Source: Hygrocybe punicea (lineage: Eukaryota; Basidiomycota; Agaricomycetes; Agaricales; Hygrophoraceae). From it: a stretch of DNA of 36,931 bases. The first letter of the stretch is position 1. Each line of letters starts with the position of its first letter. Position numbers and translations under genes: made by a program. Location of the stretch: the NCBI GenBank assembly GCA_963556145.1, contig CAUVYJ010000006.1, forward strand, positions 1-36,931, read 5' to 3'. Below are positions 1 to 8,947 of this stretch, piece by piece. Below the pieces are notes generated by a model. That model saw only the letters and a program-made list of their open reading frames with translations, was not told the origin of the DNA and did not search any database.

Positions 1-1404
1 AAGGCAGTTGTGAGGTCGGAGACGCTAGGCGACGCTGAGTGACGGTGATGTGGTGACGGCAGGGTTCTCGTGCCCTACCGTCTTGTCTCCTATTCCCCTC
101 TACTAAGTTGTTAATAAGCATAAAAATGTTCTGCGATATGCGGTGCGAATTCAAGTCGACCGTATGGCGTAGAAAGCGACGGTGTTGGGTTTACATGATG
201 ACCACAGGGCTGTCTTTCCTGGCCATCTCATGCCCCACTCCTCCAGTGTGTGTGAATATGGGATCTGAGACCCTCCGTTGCACGGTAAGGCGCTCGGTCA
301 CACATGGTGCTGCAAAGGTAGAAGGTGATGGTTGGAGGTGATGGTTGTTGGGGAGGCGGTGTGCGAGAGTGGGGCTCTACAACCGCAAACCTCGTTCTCT
401 ACCCTCAAAATCGCGTTGTCCATCAGGCCGTGTTTGAATCTGGAGTTTTGCTTCGTCGAGAGGTTACGGTTGGCGAAATGTGGTAAGTGGAGTTGAAGGT
501 AGACCTCCTAGCTGCATTCCATCAGCAAAGAACTCCTTCCAACGTCATCAGACGACATTGCGCCGTGCTTGATTGCGCGGCGTTGCGACGGTTGGCGGTG
601 TGTGGTAGGTGGTGATGATAGACCGACTGCATTGGATAAAGTTCCCCTCGATCGTCGTTTAACACCGTGCGGTGCACGATTTCACGGCGATGCTTCAGCG
701 CGAGGCGATGGTTGGCGTCAACTGACGAAATCTGGTTGATGGAATTGTAGTTGTCGAGATTGGGGGTCCACAGAGTCGATCTCGTGGTAGAAAAAGCCCT
801 GATGCAATAATTAGTTGAATTACTTGCAATATAGGCAAGTTTACTAACCGATTTCCGCGGTTGACGTTGCATAGGACGTGGTTGAGGACCTGCTCGGCAA
901 CAGGCGCACCACCGTCCCGGCCACAATTTCGTCGACGTCGTTGTGAAGCGCTGAAACACCGTGTACAAGTAGTATTGATATAATTTGATAAGAGTAAGAA
1001 GAAGCAGCGAGGTAGATGCACCACGCTATGCTGCGCATTTTAGCCCCTCATTGTGGGAACTCTTGAAGCTGCAGGTGGGATACTGCGCCGGTCGTGGCTT
1101 GCGATCGCGGCCGTTCATGTCGTCGTTGTGCCGGGTTAGTGTACCCCATTTCCGTTTCGTTTGCAACCTCAAGGGCGATCTGGGTAGGTCATAAAGGAGG
1201 CGGGAGCCGTGGAGGTGAATGATTAGGACCGTTAGGTCTAGTACGACGATGTTTAGTTAGACAACTTGAAGAAGTAAATGGACTCCGAGTCACGGTGACC
1301 CACGTTGCAAAGTTCTTCCATCAACAAACTTTGACACTTTTCGGAACCTTGTACTTCACACCTTCTAGTTGGAAAGCTATGTAATCAGAATACAAAATGG
1401 ATCG
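1..1404. other. Gene-free flank left of the KDZ element
   Basis: I see no convincing gene here. Open frames are short, run on several strands at once and match no family I know. A loose periodicity is visible: a motif close to ACGGTTGGCG recurs near 466, 588 and 708 (about 120 bp apart), surrounded by weakly similar CG-rich sequence, which suggests an old, eroded tandem repeat. The segment ends at the 6-bp target duplication of the KDZ transposon, so before insertion it was continuous with the sequence from 8847 onward. Confidence 0.5.
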
Positions 1405-1410
1405 ACCTGA
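1405..1410. repeat. Left target-site duplication of the KDZ element
   Basis: The bases ACCTGA lie directly outside the left terminal inverted repeat and recur at 8847-8852 directly outside the right one. Because the next two bases are CC on both sides, the duplication could be described as ACCTGACC if the left terminus is set two bases further in. The length is therefore 6 bp, or 8 bp under that reading. Confidence 0.75.
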
Positions 1411-1646
1411 CCACCTGTGAAGCCCAACTAACGCCTCCTATTAGAGGTGGACAAGGGTCTGTGTCCCTCTCTAAGTCGAGGGGTTTAGGGTGCGGTAGGG
1501 CCTCCTCCTATATTTCTCAGGTAGAGTGGGGGTAATATAGAGCGTAGTTTTGGTCTCTGTTTGTAGTCGTTGTGGTTGCCATCAGCAACCATACCTGAGC
1601 TCATCGTGTCAGGCGATGAGCTCGACTTTTTCACTAAATCTTGAGA
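1411..1646. repeat. Left terminal inverted repeat of the KDZ element
   Basis: Its reverse complement is found at 8611-8846 with only scattered mismatches. The outer end reads CCACCTGTGAAGCCCAACTA. Near the inner end lies a palindrome with 10-bp arms, GAGCTCATCG and CGATGAGCTC (1597-1623, 7-nt loop), and just outside it a smaller hairpin GGTTGC-CATCA-GCAACC at 1574-1590. Subterminal palindromes of this kind are plausible transposase-binding or hairpin sites. Confidence 0.9.
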
Positions 1647-1743
1647 TATACCGGGCAGCAAATTTAAAGAATGAAATTAATCAAACATAGTAGCACATAT
1701 ATATATATATGAATTCAAATTGCTTTGTGCTACGTATAACCCA

Positions 1744-3746
1744 CTAGTCACTGTCATCAGTGGAGTCATTGTCGGATGACTCGACAATCTTCCTCTTCTT
1801 CCTGGCCACCATGCTTGACTTGGAGGGCCCGGCCTTCTGCTTCCCAGTGCGACGAGGCGGTATATTTTCATCATCTTCATCGTCAGACAAATTCTTTCGT
1901 TTACGAGACTTTCCCTTGTCTGATCGTTCACGGCGCGGCTTTCCGATGACCTCTCCGTTCCCTTGACGGTTTTTGATATCGTTCAGGTGCGCTTGAAGTT
2001 GATGCTTGTCTAGTTTGGTCCATTTGCACTCCCCACATTTCAAGGCATCACGGAGCCTGCAAATGTCAGTCATTGTGCCAATATGTGACGGATTGACAAA
2101 TTTCTCATATGTCCACCCCACCAGTTTGACCTTGTAGCGCTCAACAATGGCCGTGTCGTAGTTAGCATAGTTCATGTCAACTTTTTTCGAACCTGTTGCC
2201 ATACCTGTGTGATGTGGAAGTCAGAGCTCTACAATACAAGTGTTGGAATACTTACGAAGGCCAGTGAGTATCATCTTGGTGCATTCCTTCCGAACGGATG
2301 CCAGAGTATCGTGGTCAACAGTATCTGTCACGTACGTCGGCCGACAACGACATTATATGACTCGGAGCAACACTTACTTTTTTCCCTTGCACAAGCCCAC
2401 TGTTCGAACATTCGCGTAATGTCCAATGGATCCAAGTTCAATGTTTCCCGCATGAAAATGTCGCACTCGGCAGTCCCAAACCAAGCCGGTTTCGCCGCAT
2501 CATCAACATGGCCACGGCTCAGGAAGAAAAAGGCATATATTCCCGTGCGCTCTGACAGACTATCAAGCTAATGATTCGGATTTATCAGCTGAGTAATACA
2601 AGATGAAATACTAATGTCGCCCTAACCTCAGAAGTAATGTTTTCAACTGTGAATCGGATATCCTGTGCGGCGGCACGATTCGAGGGTCGGGCACCACTTC
2701 TTTTCAGGTCGCGATACTTCAAAACTTCATCTTTCAGGCGTTTCTGTTCTTCGGGGGAGAGATTTTTGTAGGCGTCATCTTCATTGGCCATCCTCTTGAG
2801 CTCTGCTAACTTCAGTTTTTCACCCGTTGGTAAACCTGGTATTAGTGATTAGCAAGTAAGTACTATGCTTTAGCGTCAAGAACTCACTCTCGTTCACTTC
2901 CATAGCTTTGAAGTGTGCAATCGCATTGGGCAGGGTAGGTGCGCGGGTTTTTTTGTATGTTGTAACAGGATTGATAAGCTTCTTCACGAATTCTGGTTTG
3001 ACGTTGTGCTCATCAGCAATCTCCTTCACCTTGACATCCAGCGCTTCAAGGTATTTGTCTACATCCTGCATGAGAAGAGCCCGGCTGGCGCTCTTGCTCT
3101 CAGCTGCCAGTTTGCGCGATGCCAACTGTGCCTTGGTGAGTTTTCGTTTCGGCCTGGATCGGGCAGGTATGACATCCCACGTTGGGTTCCTCGTAGCCCA
3201 ATTGTTGTCCCTTGGTGCGTCCTCATGACTTTGATTTTCTTGTGTCTCGCTGGTTCCTCCTGGTGCAGTTGCTGGAGTGGGGTCTCCGCTGCTCTCTGCC
3301 AGAGCTGGGTCTCCACCATTTGTGGTGCTGACAGCTGGAGCCAGGTCCACGCTATTCGTCGTGCTTGCTTGCGTCGTGCTTGCCACTGGAGCTGGATCTC
3401 CACTATTCGTTGGGCTCACCACTAGAGTCAGGTCCCCACCAGCCAGGTCTCCACCATTTGGCGCTTGACCATTCATCATGCCGCCATCTCTGGCGCTCAC
3501 AGGGCCTGGGTCCACACTATTTGCCGTGCTTGCCGCTGAAGCCAGGCCCCCACCATTTGCCATGCCCCCTGCTGGATTCAGGTCTCCACCATTCGTCGCT
3601 GGGTCTCCGCTGTTTGTTGTGGGTTGGTCTCCGCCGTTTGTTGTGGGTTTGTCTCCGCCATTCGTCGCTGGAAGGTCTCCACTGCTTGTCACTGGAGCTG
3701 GGTCTGTGGTATTAATTGCTGGAGTAGGGTTGCCGCTGTTCATCAC
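1744..3746 (-). CDS. KDZ-borne passenger protein, 595 aa
   Basis: No biochemical function can be assigned. I place five exons on the minus strand at 3746-2888, 2835-2627, 2567-2378, 2324-2256 and 2204-1744. All introns are GT-AG, and the joined frame is open over 596 codons including the stop. The first about 190 residues are low complexity, built on repeats of the type TNGGDPA. A lysine/arginine-rich helical stretch follows, then a conserved-looking core (RTGIYAFFFLSRGH, FEQWACAREK, DTLASVRKECTKMI, VKLVGWTYEKFV, LRDALKCGECKW). The tail is very basic and then acidic-serine, which looks like a nuclear or DNA-binding tail. I recall this core as a frequent but uncharacterised protein in agaricomycete genomes. 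It is intact although the transposase beside it is not. It starts 380 bp from the divergent viroplasmin-like gene. Confidence 0.8.
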
Positions 3747-4125
3747 AGATTTATGGTCTCTGACTGGGTTGTGGTTCGTTGATTTGGGGGGATTACTTAG
3801 GCTAGTGAGTATTTATTTATTTTTAGAACACAGCGTCCCTAATTTACACTGACAAGCGAGACGAACATGTCCATACCATACTTGGCCAAATTTGCCGATT
3901 TTCTTTTGGGGTAGGTCTCCGATGCCGTTTGATGTTCACTCAGCAACAACCGACGGGAATTTCCAGCATACTTTTCCTTTTTCAAATAACCTTACCAACC
4001 GCTACTTCTCTCTCTCCCCACGACAATCGGTTCTGTCCTGCTATGAAAAAAACAGGTATTTCTACTTCTTTTAATGCCCCTTCTCTTACAATTATGTGCT
4101 TACTTACTTAGATATTGCCTTGCAA
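3747..4125. promoter_or_regulatory. Divergent intergenic region inside the KDZ element
   Basis: This 379-bp gap separates the start of the minus-strand passenger gene from the start of the plus-strand viroplasmin-like gene, so it should hold both promoters. It contains pyrimidine-rich stretches (CTTTTTC, CTCTCTCTCC near 4005-4020) on the side facing the plus-strand gene, a common context upstream of fungal start codons. I see no clear TATA box or operator. Confidence 0.4.
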
Positions 4126-4859
4126 ATGGCATCGGTAACTTTGATGGAAAACAACGGCTCTCCTGACTCCCATGAGGCCGTTGGATCGCATGATGACCCC
4201 AGCCCACCGCTATACAGCCAACAAGTCCAAGTGAGGTCTTCGGGTCCCCTTCCTGCTCAGTCCCACACCAGATCCGGAGGACGCCGTGTTGCTTACGTTG
4301 TCACCAACGGGCGGCATCTTGGGGTCTTCTCGACCTGGTAAGTTGCATTCCTTCAAGTTCGTCTGCTACTGTTCCTGACATTCCAACTTTCAGGGATGAG
4401 ACGAACGCTGCAACATCAGGCTTTCCGCACAGCCGATACACCGGGTACAATTCTCTGCAAGAAGCCAATGCTGCTTGGGAGCGAGCTAAGCAGGCAGGCA
4501 GAGTTGGCCCACCTGGGAATGGAAACACAATGACTACCACTGCTCAGCCCTCCATGCCAGGAACGCCCTCCACGCTGGGAACGCCCTTGAACCCCAGACC
4601 AAATGCAAGGCACACCTATTGGGTCGTCGTCCGGGGCAGACATCCAGGTGTTTATATTGGAGAGTACGTTCTTGTTGATTGATCTGAGGGTTACTGGTTT
4701 CTGACTCATTTGGCTAGGACTGAAGCTCTCAAAGGAATCGGTGATGCGGCAGGAGGAGTCATGGAACAGGCAGACTCCCTTAGCATGGCGAATCATTCAT
4801 TTGTTCGATATTATATGGCCTCGGAAATCTTTGTTCTACCCCCTCCTATCTCAACTTGA
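4126..4859 (+). CDS. Viroplasmin/RNase H1 N-domain-like protein, 207 aa
   Basis: Three exons (4126-4337, 4394-4663, 4718-4859) with GT-AG introns give an open frame of 208 codons with stop. Two repeats resemble the RNase H1 N-terminal or caulimovirus viroplasmin fold. The first is around residues 57-110 (YVVTNGRHLGVFSTW, then YTGYNSLQEANAAWERAK); the second is around 146-190 (YWVVVRGRHPGVYIGE). The family usually binds RNA/DNA hybrids or double-stranded RNA through this small domain. No RNase H catalytic domain is attached. A serine/proline linker joins the repeats. I chose the ATG at 4126; another at 4096 is in frame but precedes a possible acceptor. The gene sits between the divergent passenger gene and the transposase and is almost certainly carried by the transposon. 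The second repeat is less well conserved at its end. Confidence 0.75.
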
Positions 4860-5218
4860 TTTTGGTGTCCCTTTTTCTTGCATTCCCATATTGCAACCCA
4901 TTTGTTTTTGTATGCAATATGTTGCTCAATTAAATGGAACAGAAGCGTTTGCACAATAAGAGACCACAATATAAATAATGTCGGGAGTTGTTCATTTGTG
5001 TGTACAGATATAAAGACACGGGTTAGTAAAGACCTGAAGGAAAGAAGGTGAACATGCTATGGAGTAGTCTGTTCATGCATAAAGACGAGGATTGAAGGTG
5101 AACATGTAGGGAGTTTCTGTTTGTGCGGGAAAAGACTTTCGAGTCCAGCTGGCACATGTGACAGACTCAGACCACATCCGCCTCATGCCTTGTCAACGGG
5201 CTTCCACATCGTCCAAGT
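4860..5218. other. Spacer between viroplasmin-like gene and transposase
   Basis: No gene is visible. The sequence holds AT-rich 3' flank of the viroplasmin-like gene and a short near-repeat, with GGTGAACATG at 5048 and again at 5096 (AGGTGAACATGT). An in-frame ATG at 5158 could make part of this the transposase's first exon (5158-5341) if an intron at 5342-5387 is used. Confidence 0.4.
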
Positions 5219-8200
5219 ATGTCAAGGAAATCTCAACGCGCCATAAATCCAAGGCATGGCTTCAGAGCAAGACCTTGGGGCGGAAACAAATCACAGCGGC
5301 AAAACTTATCACAGCTGATCAGATTCAAGCATCACAGCCAGGTATGTCTGATATATCACACGATGGTCTTCCAAAGTTCACTATCAGTCACAGAGGATGA
5401 AAATTTGCTCACTATGGTGATGGAAGACAGTCCATCCAACCTTGATGTTGATTTTGCGATGCTTGACGAGATACTGGCAGGGGATGAAAGAATTGAGCTG
5501 AGTCACGCTGGCGGTGAACTGCAGGATGTCGAGGAAGAGCTGGAGACACTTGTTTCGGGAATCCGGAGGTAAGAATACAATGATCTTAATGCATATATAT
5601 TTAACAATCTTTGGTCAGGCGGAAACGTGCTAAAGATTGGCGGACACGCCGGGACCGAACACGCAAACGCACTGAAGCTTTTGAGAAGCAAATTGAAGGG
5701 ATTGTCAAGGCTTACATGACGTGGAGTTTCAAAGAGGCCAAACGTGATGATTCTATACACGAGGATGAGGACATCGCATCGACACATGCACATGCTGTGC
5801 GGGTGGTCGATCTATTTGGTAAGAGCTCCTAATGTTCTTGAAATTCCATACACTAAGCATTTAGAAGACGTTCAGCTACGAAGAGCACCCATACTTTCAA
5901 CAGACCCAACAATCGCAGCCTGCCTCGTCCGGCAAGGTTATCTTCCATGTTCCCCCTTGAATCCATCAGTTGCAATCACCATCCGTGCAATGGAGTTTTT
6001 CCGCCTCTCACATTTACGTTGCCCTCATGTCTCGGTTCAGTCGTATGTTAAGACACTTTGCGATATGCACTCAGTAAGACCAGTTTGCTATCAATCCTTA
6101 CTTTCTCAACATAAAGCACCAGGTACCCTTTGAGCGTTGGCTTTCACAGCAATTTTCAATCGCATATGATCTGTATCTAGATATACGGCGCAGGGTCGAC
6201 TCTCTTGTCCGGGCTGCCCTTCAACGTGACTCCCATGACTGGCGCTTGGGCAACGCATGCCCTGCCTGTACGTACAAACTCAAAGATGAACGTACGCTGA
6301 AGTTCAACATGCTATTTACCATGGATGGCAATGATTCCCTGAAACGAATCCTCCGGCGTGGATCCCCTGATGAAGTTACCGAAGAACAAATTGGACCAGT
6401 TATTGAACGTTACGACCCTCGTACACTGAAGACAGATTACTACATACCGAGAGATGATGTGGATAAGTGGGCTAAAGATGTTGAGCAAGAAATGATGCCG
6501 ACTCAAACAACAAAGGTATGTGCTCTTGAGAAATATCTACATGCCCACTCTCTGAGGCCGTGAAACCCAGAATGACACAGATGACTTGGACCCAACCACT
6601 GAACTGAATCCCTGTGCTCACCGCTGGCACAATATGTCTACGGATGTCACCAAACATATGTGGGGGGTGTTTGACGAGACTGGGATCTTTCTTGCACTAT
6701 GTCGGCATGGTTTTACGCTTGTGATTGTTGACATGGTGCGCAGCGGCGAGTTGTGAGCTTTTTTTAAATAATTTTTCAGGTAATTCTTGCTAATAGCATT
6801 TATAATGCATAGGGCTAAGTATCCACTCGCCGTGGTTGAAAAAATGATCAATATTTTTGGCTCGAACCTTGGCGGGGGCTATGATATCGGCTGCAAATTT
6901 TCCACCACACTTAATCAAAGTGATCTCGGACCTCAGGCACTTCGACAAAATTACACATCCCTTGTTGGTGCCTTCCATGGGCACGCACATAACCGAATTT
7001 GCCAGCTTTCGCACCTTGCAACATATACCGAAGGACTTGGCCTTGAAGACCTTGAGGGTTGTGAGCCTGCATTCTCTCGATCAAATGCACTGGCAGCTTC
7101 GCAGCGCCATTCAAGCCGTTTCCATCGCCACCAAGACATTGTTACCTATTTTCAGCACATGGACAAGACAGATATTTATCAGTCCCTGAGTACGTAAGGT
7201 TTTTCTTATTATTGATCACCAGGCTGAATTGATTCCGAAGGCACGTTCCTCCTAAATAACTACAAACGAGCACTCGAGATTCTCCGCACCGCCCCCATTG
7301 CCCTGGAAAAGGCCAAGAGGGATCTTTCCATTGATGATGATTCTGTGTTCAAGAGATGGCTCTCCGAAGAGAGAGAATACCTGCAGGGTTTGAAAACCGA
7401 GCCAGTGGTTGAGACCTTAGAGATGGAATACTGTCAAAAGCTGGTTGCTCTCCAAGCGAGCCAGTATGTGGTTGACTTCTTATTGACTATGACAAACTGA
7501 TGTGCAGTAGGAAAACCCTTGAAGCGGCTCAGCAGTTATGGGTACAAGCTACACCTCAGACCATGTCGCGAGGGAATCGCGATAACACTCGTTCACTAGA
7601 GACTAACCGTCGTCATGCACTTGAAGTCTATGAAAAAAACCTGCAATCTGTGCAGGATCTGGAGAAGAAACTCGAAATCACGGAGCGGTGGAAGATTGGG
7701 AGCCCTAATTGGCGGGCGGCAGCCAAACTTGTTGTGGCATGAAAATATCAAAAAGCGCTCGATAATCTCGAGAGCCTGGTGGTTGCACGGATTTTTGAGC
7801 TTACAAAAATGAATATGTCCCAGACAGGTATGAAATGTATTCTTTATATTGACAGTGACCGCTTACTATGTGCTTAGGATACAAGCTCCGTAAACACATT
7901 GCGAAAGCTCTCCAAGCACGTTCCAAGGCTGTCCGGGCTGCTTTGGACCGTTACAATGCTGCAGCACAAGAAATTGACCCGCCCCGACCAACTCTGCAGT
8001 GGAAAGACGTTGTCAATTATGTCTTTCTCTCTGAATTCGACCTCTTACGAGACGCCCGACAGGATGTTCGGACACGCCCTTGGGCACGCCCAGCTGGTCG
8101 CATGGCTATGGACTTGTATTTCAAAATTCAGCGAGCAAAGGAAGAAATTGACCGTCTCAACATTGAGATCCCTAGGGTGATTACTTACATCCGAGACGAG

Positions 8201-8551
8201 CGACGCTACTTACGCAAGAAGGAAGCCCAATATCGAGAATTAGATCCCCTTCTATCACACCAAATCAAGTTGTATCGCACAGAACGCTGTCGATTTGATG
8301 GACAACACATGCACCGCTTCAAGAATATTGCAAAGCTACATGGTTTCACCGGTACAATCACCCCTGGTCAACATGCTCACAGTGATGTGGAGACCACAAC
8401 AGAAAGCGATGCCGAAGACGATGAAGACCCCACCCAATCACACCCCGATACAGAGGACATTGAGCTGGATGAAGATGAAGTGGCCGATGAGGAGGATGAA
8501 GCTATTGGACAAGCCCTGCACAGTGTTATCCAGGTTTCTATAGACAGTTAA
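5219..8551 (+). pseudogene. KDZ transposase, one in-frame stop
   Basis: DNA transposase of the KDZ superfamily, thought to cut and paste the element through an RNase H-fold nuclease core. My model has nine exons: 5219-5568, 5619-5818, 5865-6073, 6123-6515, 6571-6752, 6813-7189, 7241-7463, 7511-7827 and 7878-8551. Introns are 46-60 nt and all phases agree, giving 975 codons. Family marks are CPAC near residues 299-302, MDGN near 320-323, YDIGC near 468-472, GAFHGHAHN near 497-505 and GLGLEDLEG near 519-527. The first two Asp and an acidic residue of the last motif are candidate catalytic residues. The C-terminus is acidic. The only lesion seen is TGA at 7740-7742 (codon about 722), in a stretch that stays in frame on both sides. 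A different first exon (5158-5341) is also possible. The call as pseudogene depends on that stop being real. Confidence 0.85.
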
Positions 8552-8610
8552 ACTCTATCGTATCGTAGTCTTACATTTTTTCTTGTGTCTGGTCTCAATT
8601 TTAGTAAAGA

Positions 8611-8846
8611 GATCAAATTTTAGTGACAAAGTCGAGCTCATCGCCTGACACGATGAGCTCAGGTATGGTTGCCAATGACAACCACAATGACTACAAACAG
8701 AGACCAAAACTACGCTCTATATTACACCCACTCTACCTGAGAAATATAGGAGGAGGCCCTACCGCACCCTAAACCCCTTGACTTAGAGAGGGACACAGAC
8801 CCTTGTCCACCTCTAATAGGAGGCGTTAGTTGGGCTTCACAGGTGG
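8611..8846. repeat. Right terminal inverted repeat of the KDZ element
   Basis: Inverted copy of 1411-1646, ending ...CTTCACAGGTGG at the outer boundary. It carries the same palindrome (GAGCTCATCG/CGATGAGCTC at 8634-8660), while the smaller adjoining hairpin has decayed. The transposase stop codon lies 60 bp inside it. Confidence 0.9.
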
Positions 8847-8852
8847 ACCTGA
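8847..8852. repeat. Right target-site duplication of the KDZ element
   Basis: ACCTGA, matching 1405-1410, directly outside the right terminal inverted repeat. Confidence 0.75.
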
Positions 8853-8947
8853 CCCACTGCTCAGTGTGACGACACGGACACGAAGAGTGTCAGGGTCAGG
8901 TATAACAAGCTGGCGGCCTCTTTCAACGGCCTCTGATACCTATAGCG

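Larger units (their letters stand above)
1411..8846. mobile_element. KDZ (Kyakuja-Dileera-Zisupton) DNA transposon, 7.4 kb
   Basis: This is a class II element with 236-bp terminal inverted repeats and a 6-bp direct duplication outside them. It contains three genes: a minus-strand passenger (1744-3746), a plus-strand protein with two viroplasmin-like repeats (4126-4859) and the KDZ transposase (5219-8551). The transposase carries the family hallmarks MDGN, YDIGC, GAFHGHAHN and GLGLEDLEG. The termini are nearly identical to each other, so the insertion is fairly young, but an in-frame TGA in the transposase suggests it is no longer autonomous. Assignment to KDZ rests on motif recognition; the element boundaries rest on direct comparison of the two ends. 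Confidence 0.9.

Noticed and set aside
522..1194. Small genes on either strand left of the KDZ element
   Set aside because: The frames overlap each other on both strands, are Arg/Ser-rich as expected from CG-rich non-coding DNA, and match nothing recognisable.
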